Shown: positions 18,545 through 27,851 of the stretch, in pieces
How the letters are laid out: every line of letters begins with the position of its first letter
How positions within the stretch are numbered: the first letter of the stretch is position 1
Source: JBFXAM01 sp050184295
GTDB taxonomy: Bacteria > Planctomycetota > Phycisphaerae > UBA1845 > Fen-1342
Length of the DNA: 64,000 bases
Assembly: GCA_050184295.1 (NCBI GenBank)
Contig: JBFXAM010000001.1
Span: 1-64,000 of the forward strand
Reading direction: 5' to 3'
Notes under the pieces: model-generated
Told to the model about the DNA's origin: nothing
Database searches by the model: none
Seen by the model: the letters and a program-made list of their open reading frames with translations, nothing else
Translations under genes and position numbers: made by a program

Positions 18545-19797
18545 TGCGGCAACGGAAACTGGCTGCACAGTTCCCGCACCCGGGCGCTGATGCGCTGAAG
18601 CGCGGCGGCGTCGCCGGAGGAACTCAGCGCGTCGTGAATGAGCCCTGCAACGGCAGGCATCTCGCGCGGCGCGAGTCCGCGCGTCGAGATCGCCGGCGTG
18701 CCGATGCGCAGGCCGCTGGTCTGGGTCGGCTTGCGCTCGTCGAAGGGAATCATGTTCTTGTTGACGATGATGCCGGCCTGTTCCAACCACGCTTCGGCTT
18801 CCTTGCCGGTCAGGTCGGGATGAGCCGGGCGCAGATCGAGCATCATCAGATGGTTGTCTGTCCCGCCGCTGACGAGCCGATAGCCGCGGCCCTGGAGCGA
18901 CTCCGCGAGCGCCTTGGCGTTGTCGAGGATGCGCTGCTGATACTGCCTGAACGAGGGTTGGAGCGCTTCGCCAAACGCGACCGCCTTCGCCAGGATCACG
19001 TGCATGAGCGGCCCACCCTGCGTGCCGGGGAAGATCCACTTGTCGATCAGCGGACCGTCGGCGGAGCGGCAGAGGATCAGGCCGCCACGCGGGCCGCGGA
19101 GCGTCTTGTGCGTGGTGGAAGTGGTGAAGTCGGCGTGCGGCACCGAGGAGGGATGCAGCCCGGCGGCGATGAGGCCGGCGATGTGCGCGACGTCGGCCAT
19201 CAGCCGCGCTCCGACCTCGCGCGCGATCTCCCCGAATGCGGCGAAGTCGAGTGTGCGCGGATACGCCGAGAAGCCCGCGATGATCAGCTTCGGCTTGCAC
19301 TCGCGCGCCAGGCGGCGAACCTCGGCGAGCTCGATGCGCTCGCTCTCGCGCGAGACGCCGTAGTGGACAATCTTGTACATCGCGCCGCTGAAGTTGACCT
19401 TCAGCCCGTGCGTCAGGTGTCCGCCGTGGGCGAGGTCCATGGAGAGAACCGTGTCACCGGGCTGAAGCGTCGCCATGTACACGGCGGTGTTCGCCTGGCT
19501 GCCGGAGTGCGGCTGGACGTTGGCGTGCTCGGCGTGGAAGAGCTGCTTGACGCGATCGCGGGCGAGATCCTCGGCCGAGTCCATGTGCACGCAGCCGCCG
19601 TAGTAGCGCTTCCCGGGATAGCCTTCGGCGTACTTGTTGGTGAACACGGAACCGGCGGCAATGCGCACCGCGCGGGACACGTGGTTCTCCGATGCGATGA
19701 GTTCGAGCGTGTTCTGCTGGCGCTCCTCCTCGCGGCGGATGATCTCGGCGGCATCGGCGTCGGTTTCGATGAGCGAGCGGGTCAGGTCGCTGGACAT
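18541..19797 (-). CDS. glyA: Serine hydroxymethyltransferase
   Basis: The 418-residue PLP enzyme interconverts serine and glycine with tetrahydrofolate and is the main source of one-carbon units. The PLP lysine is Lys231 in TTSTTHKTLRGPRGG. The N-terminal signature ELIASENHVS and the segment YAEGYPGKRYYGGC are typical. The length is normal. It is preceded 61 bases upstream by a lipoprotein gene on the same strand and overlaps the following gene by four bases, so it probably sits inside an operon. Confidence 0.97.
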   Translation of the reverse strand: MSSDLTRSLIETDADAAEIIRREEERQQNTLELIASENHVSRAVRIAAGSVFTNKYAEGYPGKRYYGGCVHMDSAEDLARDRVKQLFHAEHANVQPHSGSQANTAVYMATLQPGDTVLSMDLAHGGHLTHGLKVNFSGAMYKIVHYGVSRESERIELAEVRRLARECKPKLIIAGFSAYPRTLDFAAFGEIAREVGARLMADVAHIAGLIAAGLHPSSVPHADFTTSTTHKTLRGPRGGLILCRSADGPLIDKWIFPGTQGGPLMHVILAKAVAFGEALQPSFRQYQQRILDNAKALAESLQGRGYRLVSGGTDNHLMMLDLRPAHPDLTGKEAEAWLEQAGIIVNKNMIPFDERKPTQTSGLRIGTPAISTRGLAPREMPAVAGLIHDALSSSGDAAALQRISARVRELCSQFPLPH

Positions 19798-19858
19798 CGG
19801 GTCGGTTCCTGAAGTCGAGGGTCGCGGTCGGCGCGGCCGCGGTCTTGCGATCGCGCAG

Positions 19859-20443
19859 CTATCGTTGTGCGGCGGGCGGCGACGCAGCGGGTTCGGTGGC
19901 CGGCGTCAGCCGATTGCGCAGCTCGTCGAGAATGGCGCGCTCCATCGGCTCATCGCGACGCACGCGCGTCCAGACGACGTTCTGCGGCGCGCCGGTCGCC
20001 GCGTCGTGCTGGATCGCCGTGTGGCGCGGCAGATCGGTCCAGCGGTCGGATGGCGGATCGAATGCGACGCGCGGCGTCGTGTCCTCGCGTTCGACGTCGA
20101 TGCGGAGGCGCGCGGCGGTTCCGTCGCGCACGGGCTCGGCCACGAAGACGCCGACGCGGCGCCAGGTGGATCGCGCGCCGACGAGGTCGGCGGAGCGAAA
20201 GCTGTCGCGGGCGTTGTCGAACACGACGGGCGCGGTGGTGATGCGGCCGGCGTCGCGGTCGAACGTCACGCGGCCGAACTCGCGCTTGAGGATTTCGCCG
20301 GCTTCGAGCAGAACGGCGTCGCGGTCGGCGAGGTCGATGCGGCGCGTGTGATACGCCGCCAGGTCGCCGACTTGCGCGCAGCCGGCGGCCAGCGCCGCCG
20401 CGATCAGCATGCCGGGCAACGCCAGGTGCCGCACGATACGCAC
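19859..20443 (-). CDS. Hypothetical lipoprotein
   Basis: The 194-residue product has a lipoprotein signal peptide with lipobox LAAGC (Cys22). The mature part has no domain I can name; it includes FGRVTFDRDAGRITTAP, which suggests a short beta-rich repeat, and a Pro/Ala-rich tail. It lies 21 bases after the TPR gene and 61 before glyA on the same strand, so it is probably co-transcribed and may act with the secreted TPR protein at the envelope. The function is unknown. Confidence 0.7.
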   Translation of the reverse strand: MRIVRHLALPGMLIAAALAAGCAQVGDLAAYHTRRIDLADRDAVLLEAGEILKREFGRVTFDRDAGRITTAPVVFDNARDSFRSADLVGARSTWRRVGVFVAEPVRDGTAARLRIDVEREDTTPRVAFDPPSDRWTDLPRHTAIQHDAATGAPQNVVWTRVRRDEPMERAILDELRNRLTPATEPAASPPAAQR

Positions 20444-20464
20444 TCCTTGCTGGGAGCCGGCGGT

Positions 20465-22174
20465 TCAGCGCGGCTCGGTTGGCGTCGGCGAGTCCGGGCC
20501 GGGAATCCTGGGCGGCGGCAGCATGCCGTCGCCGCGGAGCGCCGGCGCGTAGCGTCGAATAAACGAGTCCTGGGGCGCCGCTTCGGCGGCGCGATCGAGA
20601 TTCCTCAGGCCGCTCTCGCGATCGCCGGCATGATACTCGATGTAGCCGAGCAGGAAGCGGAGCGACGGGTTCTCGGCGTTGCGGAGCTGATTCATCAGGT
20701 CGGCGCGGCGGATGTCGACGATCTCGGCGCCGCCCAGGAGCATCTGGAGATCGACCCGGAAGCGCGCCAGCTCGGGGAAGCGTTCGAGGCCGCGCGCGAT
20801 CAGATTCGCGGCGGTCAGATAGTCGCCGGCGGCCAGCAGGGCGTGGCCTTTTCCGATGTACGGGAGCGGATTCGCGGGGTCGAGAGCGCGGGCCTGCTCG
20901 AAGCGCGCAGCGGCCTCGTGGTACTGCCCCACGTCCATGAGCGACTCGGCCTTCAGCATCGTGTCGTTGATTTCGGTCTTGCCCCGGCCGACGAAGCTCT
21001 TGAGCGGCGTCGCCATCATGCGCTCGACGAACTCCTCACTCTTGACCTCGACGGCCTGGCGGAGTTGCGGGTCGACGTTTGGGTCGCCGCGAACGGCTTC
21101 GCGCATGAGCAGGAACCACTCGGCGCGCGGGTCGCGCGCGAGCGACAGCGCCAGCTGCATGTCCGTGAACACGTCGTGGCCCGGCAGCACGCTGAAATCG
21201 GTCAGCTTCGGCGGTACGCGCTCGGCCGCGGCGACCTCGCGGCGGCGCAGCTCGGCGCGTTCGGTTGCGGTCGTCGCCTGGTCGGCATCGGGGAGGATGC
21301 CGGGGCGCGCCAGCGTCGCGGTCGTCGGCGTGGTCGCGAGCATCTGGCGTGCGTCGCCGCGCAGGATCAGGTCCATGGGCGTGCCATACGCCGGACTGCC
21401 GCCGAGCGGCGCGTCGCCGGCGACGTCGTTGAGCGCGGGGCGCAGCGGGTCGTTCGGCGTGATGACGAGCGGGTTGCTGACGGAGCGGGCGATGCGCTCC
21501 TGCTCGTCCAGCGCGGGCGCACGCAGGCCGGCGAGGCTCTGCGGGCCTGTCAGCTTGGTCGCCGAATCGTCGAGCAGGGCGCGGCGGCTGACCGGGCTGA
21601 CGAATTGCGACCGGGCGTCGAGGCTGACGCGCAGATCGAGCCGCAAGTCCATTGGATTGCGATACGCCGACACGCCGGGCCCGCCGAGCACGCCGACCTC
21701 GCTGGCCACGGTGCGCGGGTTGGTCGGCCCCGGCGCAAGCGAGGATTGACCGCTGAGGAAGCCAGGCGTGGCCACGGTGCGGGCCGGGTCGTAGTAGCCC
21801 TGCGCGAGCCACGGTTGCTGCGTCCGGGGCACGTCGGAAACGCTGAACGCGTCGCGGCGGAAATTGCTGAGCAGGTCGGAGCCGAGCGGGCCACGAAAGG
21901 CCGTCGGGTCGGAGATCGGCGAGAAGCTGCGAAGCGAAAAGCCGCCGCGGAGATTGCCGGTGGCAAGCGCGTTCCCGGGTGTGAGCGCGGAGACGGGGCG
22001 TTGGCCGTTCGAGCGCGTGCCGCCGAGCTGCGGGTTGGCGTCGAAGAGGCGTCCGTCCTGCGGCAGCGGCGTCGGTTGGGCGGCGCCGAGAGCAGCCATG
22101 CCCGTGACGAGAATTGCCGCGATCACCCGGCGGATTGCGTGGAATTTTCCCATCCGATGTGCGGGTGTGCGCAT
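20465..22174 (-). CDS. Secreted or periplasmic TPR-repeat protein
   Basis: The ATG at 22174 follows AGGAGG at good spacing. A second ATG at 22153 gives a slightly shorter signal peptide (MGKFHAIRRVIAAILVTGM ... ALGAAQ). The 569-residue protein has a long Pro/Asn/Arg-rich, poorly conserved region (about 30-330). It ends with helical repeats in the last 180 residues, for example YHEAAARFEQARALDPANPLPYIGKGHALL, broken here by a tetratricopeptide pattern at about 430-560. It probably scaffolds other envelope proteins. Partners are not known; the lipoprotein gene just downstream is the obvious candidate. Confidence 0.7.
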   Translation of the reverse strand: MRTPAHRMGKFHAIRRVIAAILVTGMAALGAAQPTPLPQDGRLFDANPQLGGTRSNGQRPVSALTPGNALATGNLRGGFSLRSFSPISDPTAFRGPLGSDLLSNFRRDAFSVSDVPRTQQPWLAQGYYDPARTVATPGFLSGQSSLAPGPTNPRTVASEVGVLGGPGVSAYRNPMDLRLDLRVSLDARSQFVSPVSRRALLDDSATKLTGPQSLAGLRAPALDEQERIARSVSNPLVITPNDPLRPALNDVAGDAPLGGSPAYGTPMDLILRGDARQMLATTPTTATLARPGILPDADQATTATERAELRRREVAAAERVPPKLTDFSVLPGHDVFTDMQLALSLARDPRAEWFLLMREAVRGDPNVDPQLRQAVEVKSEEFVERMMATPLKSFVGRGKTEINDTMLKAESLMDVGQYHEAAARFEQARALDPANPLPYIGKGHALLAAGDYLTAANLIARGLERFPELARFRVDLQMLLGGAEIVDIRRADLMNQLRNAENPSLRFLLGYIEYHAGDRESGLRNLDRAAEAAPQDSFIRRYAPALRGDGMLPPPRIPGPDSPTPTEPR

Positions 22175-22274
22175 CACGCGCCTCCTGGTTTCCAAGCCGA
22201 CGCACGAACCGGACGCCGGGCGCGTGGATGCACTGCCTTCCGCACGCTCCCGGGCGCCATTGTCGCGCTTATTC

Positions 22275-22303
22275 ATTATACGTCGGCAACGCCCGCGACC
22301 CAG
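22275..22303 (-). promoter_or_regulatory. Candidate promoter of the TPR-lipoprotein-glyA operon
   Basis: A perfect TATAAT lies about 100 bases before the start at 22174, with a weak CTGGGT 17 bases upstream of it. The remaining part of the gap 22175-22457 shows no gene. Confidence 0.4.
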
Positions 22304-22457
22304 CGGAGCGCAGATCTTGCGCCGCGTCGCGGACGTCGCGCCACGGGCGCGGCGCAATGACGGACCCGGTCGCCGTCGCCGTTCGTGAACGCAACACGGC
22401 TTCGCGACCATCGTGCGGAACCGGGTGTGCGCGATGGGCATACACCGGGCCAGGCGA

Positions 22458-23369
22458 TCACAGGGCTTCGAGTGGATACTCGACATGCTCGTAGGCGCGG
22501 TCGCGGGCCGCGGCCGCGACAGCGGCGCGCAGCTCCGGCGGAGCGCCGCCACTCGGCAGGATCATCGCGTAGGTTCGCGCGCCGATCTTGTCGGTGGCGA
22601 GCGTGGCGAGTGCGATGATGCGGTCGGCCTGCCAGGCGGCGTGGAGCGTGCAGACGCCGCGCTCCTGATCGCGAATCCACTTCAGTGCGTCGATTTCGGC
22701 GGTGCGTGCGGACTGGGCCAGCGGGGCGCGGCGATCGGGGCCCGCGCGGTGCTGGAGCAGTGCGACCATCAGCGGCCAATCGGCGCGCGTCACAGGCCGG
22801 ATTTCGACGGGGCCTTCGAGCCCTGCGAACGGATCCTCGGGCGCGCCGGAGGCGCGCCGCGCGAGCATGATCATCTCCGCGGTCGCGTCCGGCGGCGTGG
22901 ACGCGGGCGTGGGGTCGTGCGCCACGGACGAGGCTCGCTCGGGTCGGGCGGTGTTTTCCGGCCGCACGCCGTCCCCGCCGTCGCCGTCGTGCAACACCTT
23001 GAATCCGAGCGGCGCGAAGACGCGCTCCGCGGCATCGCGCGTGGTGCTGGCGTAGAGGCGCCGTCCCCCAATCATGTCGAACCAGCCGATCACCGTCCGG
23101 ATGAGTTCGAGCGCCAGCCCGCGCCCGCGCTGCTCGCGGCGCGTGTACACATAGCCGAGCACGCCGAACTCGCCGCGGCGCGAGACGGTCGCATTGGCCA
23201 GGATTTGCCCGCCGTTGAGCGACACCGCGAACGCGTCGGACGCGCCGGGTACTCCGCGCGCGAAACGGGCTTCGAGATCTTCGCGCAGCTCGGGAGCGAC
23301 GCCGACGAACAGGTCGTCGAGCGCGCTCCAGCGGTTCGGCGCCGGCGGCAGGATCAGCAGGGGCTTCAT
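22458..23369 (-). CDS. GNAT-family N-acetyltransferase-like protein
   Basis: I start it at the ATG at 23369 (MKPLLILPPAPNRW). The N-terminal half carries the GNAT acetyl-CoA motif A as YTRREQRGRGLALELI, followed by LYASTTRDAAERVFAPLGFKVL, a classic motif B. A low-complexity linker (about 135-190) leads to a second half that begins EIRPVTRADWPLMVALL, which looks like a degenerate second GNAT domain without the RGxG loop. At about 303 residues it suits a tandem GNAT. The acceptor substrate cannot be predicted. The gene stands alone between the glyA operon and a helicase gene. Confidence 0.7.
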   Translation of the reverse strand: MKPLLILPPAPNRWSALDDLFVGVAPELREDLEARFARGVPGASDAFAVSLNGGQILANATVSRRGEFGVLGYVYTRREQRGRGLALELIRTVIGWFDMIGGRRLYASTTRDAAERVFAPLGFKVLHDGDGGDGVRPENTARPERASSVAHDPTPASTPPDATAEMIMLARRASGAPEDPFAGLEGPVEIRPVTRADWPLMVALLQHRAGPDRRAPLAQSARTAEIDALKWIRDQERGVCTLHAAWQADRIIALATLATDKIGARTYAMILPSGGAPPELRAAVAAAARDRAYEHVEYPLEAL

Positions 23370-23462
23370 GCATGCTTCCGAGCAGGTTTCCGACCGGGAC
23401 AGTCTAACGGATTCGCGCACGCGCGCGCCGGGCGCGGAGGCGGCCCGGCCGCGCGGGCGTCG

Positions 23463-25859
23463 TTAACCTGCGGCGGACGGGACCGCCGCGAACGGGGCCG
23501 GAATGCTGTCGCGCGCGGCGTCGCCCGGCGCATCGGCAACGGTGGGCGTCGCGAGCCAATGACTGAGCAGCGCGGCGGTGGCGCGTTTGTCGGGGATGTC
23601 GTAGCTGCGATAGAGATCGGGATCGTGGTGAATCGCGGGACGTAGGTTGGTCGGTCCGACGCAGCCGGGACAGCCGCTCTCGCACTCGCAGCCGGCGACA
23701 ATCGCGCGGGCGATGCGCAACAGCTCGTCCACACAGGCGAAGCCGTGGCGCGCATATCCGACGCCGCCTTCGTAGCGGTCGTAGACGATGATCGTGGGTG
23801 CGCCGAGTTGCGACGAATCGACCTGCCCGCCGATGTCCGCGCGGTCGCACATCGCCAGCGGCGGCAGCGCGACCTGCAACAGGTTGCGCACGCCGACGAG
23901 TGCCTCGATGGCGCGTTGGCCGGTGTCGAGCGCGGCCGCGATCGACGCGGCCGGCGGCTGGATCCAGAGCGCCTTGGTGTTGATCTGCTGCGGCGGCAGA
24001 TCGAGCGTCGTCTGGCCGATGCACTCCGTGGAATAAAACTTGAACTTGCGAAACGCGACGGTCCGCCAGCGGACGATCACGTCGCCGAAGAAGAGCCGCG
24101 CGCCGCGGCTGGCGGACTGAAGGCGTTCGGCGACGATGCGGCAGTCGCTCGAGAGAATCGGCTGCGTGTAGTAGTCGACTTCGCCGCGCTCGACGCGCGC
24201 GATGCGGGCCTGCTGGTCGTACTCGCGGACGATGTAGCTGTCGCCTTGGTGGAGATAGATCGCGCCGGGATAGACCAGCTCGGGGGCGGAGATCGAATCG
24301 ACCTGCCCGATCAGCGCCTGTTCGCCGCCGGACTGATCCACAATCGCGTAAGTCGCGTCGCTGATCATGCGGAGATTGGTGCGGGCGCTGGGGGCCTCGG
24401 ACTCGGCGTGGTGATAGGCGCCGGCGCTGCGATGCAGACGGCCTTCCTGTGCGAGTTCGTTCGCGACCTCGCGCGCGGTCGGGCCGAAGTCCGCAAGCTC
24501 GGCATCCTGAAGCGGCATTTCAGCCGCCGCGCACGCGAGCTGCGCCGCGAGGATGTGCGGGTTGGTCGGGTCGGCGAGCGCGTGCTCCAGCGGCTGACGG
24601 AAGATGAAGTCGGGGTTGCGCATCAGGTATTGGTCGATCGGGTCGTCGTAGGCGACGTAGATGCTGAGCGACTCCTCCTGCCGGCGGCCGGCGCGCCCCG
24701 ACTGCTGCCAGAAGCTACAGAGCGTGCCGGGAAACCCCACCAGGATCGACGCGTCGAGCGCGCCGACGTCGATGCCCAGCTCCAGCGCATTCGTGCTGCA
24801 CACGCCCTTCAGTTGTCCGCTGAACAGCGCCTGCTCGATCTCGCGGCGCTCCTGCGGCAGATAGCCGCCGCGATAAGGCTTCACGCGCCTTGCGAGGTCC
24901 GGCCGCCGACGTTCGAGCGCATCCACCAGGTATTTGTACAGCAGCTCCGCGACGATTCGCGCCCGTCCGAATGCGATCGTCCCCGCGTCAGCCTCCAACA
25001 GCGCCTGCATCAACGCCTGCGCCTCGACATTCCCGCTCCGCCGCGCGACGCGCGTCTCGTCCTGCCATGGCGGATTCCAGAGGACGTACCAGCGGCAGCC
25101 GCGCGGCGACGCGTCGTCGTCGATGAGGCGCAGGGTGCGGTTGGTGAGCGTCTCGGCGAGCTGGCACGGGTTGCCGACGGTGGCGGAGGAGCAGATGAAC
25201 ACGGGATCGCTGCCGTAGTGGCGGCAGAGGCGCTGGAGCCGGCGGACAACCCCGGCGACGTGCGAGCCGAAGATGCCGCGATAGGTGTGGACCTCGTCGA
25301 GCACGACGTAGCGCAACCGTGCGAAAAACCCGGCCCACTTGGGGTTATACGGCAGGATCGACTTGTGCAGCATGTCGGGGTTGGTGAGCAGGATCGTCGC
25401 GCTGCGGCGGATGCCGGGACGTTTGTGCGTGGGCGTGTCGCCGTCGTAGCACGCGGGACGGGCGATGTCGGCGAGCCCGGCGCGGACCACCATGCGCTCC
25501 AGATTGCCGAGCTGGTCGTACGCCAGCGCCTTCGCCGGATAAAGGTAGAGCGCGCGGCACTCGGGGTCGTCGAGCAGGGCCGCGAACACGGGCAGGTGAT
25601 AGCACAGGCTCTTGCCGGACGCCGTCCCGGTTGCGATCACGACGTGTTCGCCGCGCCGGACGGCGTCGAAGGCGTCGGCCTGGTGTTGAAAGAGGCGCTC
25701 GATGCCCTCGGCGGCGAGAAGTTGTTTCAGGCGCGCGGGGAGCGCTTGCTGCGGGTCGGCAAAGCGCGCGGTGCGGGCCGGCAGGTTGCGGACGGCGGTG
25801 ATCTGTCCGCGGTAGTCGCGCGAGGCCGCCAGCCGTTGGAGAAAGGCCTGTGCATCCAT
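23463..25859 (-). CDS. DEAD/DEAH-box helicase with C-terminal DUF1998 zinc motif (MrfA/Hrq1-like)
   Basis: The ATG at 25859 begins MDAQAFLQRLAASRDY, and a longer in-frame extension upstream has no family match. The helicase core holds Walker A ATGTASGKS, DEVH (VVLDEVHTY) and motif VI QQSGRAGRRQ. The C-terminal region has the four-cysteine cluster CECESGCPGC expected for DUF1998. At 798 residues it matches the MrfA (YprA)/Hrq1 family. B. subtilis MrfA is a 3'-5' DNA helicase in repair of mitomycin-induced damage, so DNA repair is the likely role here. The gene is monocistronic. Confidence 0.88.
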   Translation of the reverse strand: MDAQAFLQRLAASRDYRGQITAVRNLPARTARFADPQQALPARLKQLLAAEGIERLFQHQADAFDAVRRGEHVVIATGTASGKSLCYHLPVFAALLDDPECRALYLYPAKALAYDQLGNLERMVVRAGLADIARPACYDGDTPTHKRPGIRRSATILLTNPDMLHKSILPYNPKWAGFFARLRYVVLDEVHTYRGIFGSHVAGVVRRLQRLCRHYGSDPVFICSSATVGNPCQLAETLTNRTLRLIDDDASPRGCRWYVLWNPPWQDETRVARRSGNVEAQALMQALLEADAGTIAFGRARIVAELLYKYLVDALERRRPDLARRVKPYRGGYLPQERREIEQALFSGQLKGVCSTNALELGIDVGALDASILVGFPGTLCSFWQQSGRAGRRQEESLSIYVAYDDPIDQYLMRNPDFIFRQPLEHALADPTNPHILAAQLACAAAEMPLQDAELADFGPTAREVANELAQEGRLHRSAGAYHHAESEAPSARTNLRMISDATYAIVDQSGGEQALIGQVDSISAPELVYPGAIYLHQGDSYIVREYDQQARIARVERGEVDYYTQPILSSDCRIVAERLQSASRGARLFFGDVIVRWRTVAFRKFKFYSTECIGQTTLDLPPQQINTKALWIQPPAASIAAALDTGQRAIEALVGVRNLLQVALPPLAMCDRADIGGQVDSSQLGAPTIIVYDRYEGGVGYARHGFACVDELLRIARAIVAGCECESGCPGCVGPTNLRPAIHHDPDLYRSYDIPDKRATAALLSHWLATPTVADAPGDAARDSIPAPFAAVPSAAG

Positions 25860-25920
25860 GCGGGGCTCCGTGACCGCCGACCGGAACGACGGATGGCGAG
25901 GGGCATCCTGGGCGGCAACG

Positions 25921-25949
25921 AGTATAGCACCGGACCGAACATAATCCAA
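25921..25949 (-). promoter_or_regulatory. Candidate sigma70-type promoter for the MrfA-like helicase gene
   Basis: TTGGAT and TATACT are 17 bases apart on the minus strand, about 62 bases before the ATG at 25859. Of the promoters listed here it is one of the best matches to consensus. Confidence 0.5.
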
Positions 25950-26101
25950 ACACATTTCGCGGCGCGCTACGCGCGGCGGGCGCGCACGCGCCCCGGTGCG
26001 ACCGTCGCCTCGCGGCGCGGCGGATCGAATTCGCTCCACGGCGGCACGAATTCGGCTGGTTTAAATTCCGTCGAAACCCGCGCGCGTGGCACGCTGCTTG
26101 C

Positions 26102-26130
26102 TTGAGCGAGAGATGAGGACCACGTATGAT
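26102..26130 (+). promoter_or_regulatory. Candidate promoter for the pseudopilin gene
   Basis: TTGAGC and TATGAT are 17 bases apart, about 110 bases before the ATG at 26240. The divergent gap 25860-26239 thus holds a promoter for each direction and no gene. Confidence 0.4.
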
Positions 26131-26239
26131 CGTGATGAGGACTGCGGATGCGGAACGCGGGGCGTCAATCTCGGACGTTTGCCGCCGCTGCGCAGCCGCG
26201 TTCTCCCCTCTGTCTCACCGTTTCAAGGACAGGTGCACC

Positions 26240-27337
26240 ATGTTGACCCCGCATCGATCCCGCCGCGGTTTCACGCTGATTGAGCTGCTCGTCGTCATCG
26301 CCATCATCTCGCTGCTGATCTCGATCCTGCTGCCCGGGTTGCGCGACGCGCGCGAACAGGCCAAGCGCGCCAAGTGCGGCGCGAGCCTCTATGGCATTGG
26401 ACAGGGCTTGCAGACCTGCTTCACCGAGAACAACGGCTTCGGGCCCGGCTGGGACGACGGCGAACCGGGGCCGCCCGCCAATCACCAAGCGTACATGTAC
26501 GGCTGGATCGACGTGTTGTTCGACAACGGCTACGTCGGTGACCCGCGCGTGCAGATCTGCCCGACGGACCGCCGGCCGGACGAACCGACCGAGCGGCGCG
26601 GCCGGGGCGGCGTCGCGGGCTGGGCCGGCGATTACAAGTTCGTCGAGCACCAGGGCGTCGGCGAGCAGTGGAAGTACGGCGTGCGCACCAGCTACGCGCA
26701 GAACGGCAACCTGCACTACAACTTTCCGCGTGACTTTCACAAGGACGGCTCGCGACAGGTCTACGCCATCGACGGTTGGTGGACGTGGTTCGGGTCGCTG
26801 AACGCGGCATGGGTCATGGCGCCACGAGTGATCGGCGTGGCGCCCGATCCGATCGGCTGGCCATTGTCGGGCGCGAGCATGGTGGGCTGGCGTCACGGCC
26901 GCAGTCTGAGCGCCAACGCGCTCTTCGTCGACGGCCACGTGAGCACGATCACTCCCACGGTTCCGACCAATCAAACCGACTTGCTCCGGCGGACGGTCGA
27001 TACGGCGAAGTACTTCACGCTCCTGCCCGGCGAAGGCAGTGTGCGGGCGTGGACCGAGTACTACGGCTCCGGCTTTAATGCAGGGGGCGGGTCCGACCCG
27101 ATCGATGAGCGTGATTCGTACGCCTCCACGCCGGAAATCTCGGGGGGCGACGTTCGGCCATGGCGGGTTTTCCCGAACTGGAAACGGGCCCGCGAGTCCA
27201 ATTCCGGCAAGTTCGTGGCCGGCGCGGGCACCGAGCACTTCGTGCCCTACGCGTACCCCAACGACCTGAACCCGGCATGGAAAACGATCAACAACGCGTG
27301 GCGAAAGCTCCCGAATCGCCAAACTGATCGGGACTAG
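26240..27337 (+). CDS. Type IV pilin-like / type II secretion pseudopilin (DUF1559-like)
   Basis: The ATG at 26240 is chosen because it puts the prepilin peptidase site at the normal place: after a short basic leader comes SRRG/FTLIELLVVIAIISLLI, with Glu at position +5. Cleavage would fall after Gly10. The remaining globular domain has the late motif SANALFVDGHVS, a variant of the H-x9-DG tail motif of planctomycete DUF1559 proteins. It is 365 residues. Such proteins are very numerous in this phylum and are presumed to form short surface fibres or secretion pseudopili. The zinc-ribbon gene begins five bases after its stop. Confidence 0.9.
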   Translation: MLTPHRSRRGFTLIELLVVIAIISLLISILLPGLRDAREQAKRAKCGASLYGIGQGLQTCFTENNGFGPGWDDGEPGPPANHQAYMYGWIDVLFDNGYVGDPRVQICPTDRRPDEPTERRGRGGVAGWAGDYKFVEHQGVGEQWKYGVRTSYAQNGNLHYNFPRDFHKDGSRQVYAIDGWWTWFGSLNAAWVMAPRVIGVAPDPIGWPLSGASMVGWRHGRSLSANALFVDGHVSTITPTVPTNQTDLLRRTVDTAKYFTLLPGEGSVRAWTEYYGSGFNAGGGSDPIDERDSYASTPEISGGDVRPWRVFPNWKRARESNSGKFVAGAGTEHFVPYAYPNDLNPAWKTINNAWRKLPNRQTDRD

Positions 27338-27342
27338 CCAGG

Positions 27343-27759
27343 ATGGCGATCGAAAAGAACCGAGCGACGTGGTCGGCCATCGCCGTGGTCGTCATCCTCG
27401 CATCCGGGTACTGGATCTTCCGCGACTCTGTGGCACAGGAGAAGTTCGCTCGCAACGTACCGCTGGACGGCGTTTGTTTGGCGTGCAAGCACGAAGTAAC
27501 TTCGCGAGTCAAGACGGCATCGGACATTCCACCTTACGAGTGTCCCAAGTGCCATCAGAATGCCGTGCTGAACTGGTGGTACTGCGGCAAGTGCAAGAAG
27601 CGCATCATCCCACACGTGGTGAAGCCGTCGCCCGGGCTGGTCGGCATCGCCCAGCCGCCGCGCTGCCCGATCTGTCGATCGACGACCATCGAGATTTTCG
27701 TACCAGGGCTGGAATGGCAACGGCCGACGGGCGACGCTGCGCTGCCGACGTATCCGTGA
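27343..27759 (+). CDS. Membrane-anchored zinc-ribbon protein of unknown function
   Basis: The 138-residue protein has one N-terminal transmembrane helix (about 9-27) and four CxxC knuckles: Cys45/48, Cys67/70, Cys81/84 and Cys108/111. They would bind two zinc ions in the domain after the membrane helix. I know no family for it. Its start lies five bases after the pilin stop (the AGG of CAGG fits a short ribosome site), so the two genes are probably one transcription unit. GC content is lower than in most of the window. Which side of the membrane the zinc domain occupies cannot be decided with confidence. Confidence 0.75.
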   Translation: MAIEKNRATWSAIAVVVILASGYWIFRDSVAQEKFARNVPLDGVCLACKHEVTSRVKTASDIPPYECPKCHQNAVLNWWYCGKCKKRIIPHVVKPSPGLVGIAQPPRCPICRSTTIEIFVPGLEWQRPTGDAALPTYP

Positions 27760-27784
27760 CGTCTGCCAGGCAGGCACCGCCGAG

Positions 27785-27829
27785 TGGTGAGCGTCCTACC
27801 GCAACCTTTTGGTGACAGGACACTCACCA
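27785..27829. terminator. Hairpin between the zinc-ribbon and FG-GAP genes
   Basis: Thirteen-base arms TGGTGAGCGTCCT and AGGACACTCACCA pair with one G-T wobble and enclose a 19-base loop. The two flanking genes converge, so it can serve both. Confidence 0.6.
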
Positions 27830-27851
27830 AGATCAATACCGGACAAGTCGG

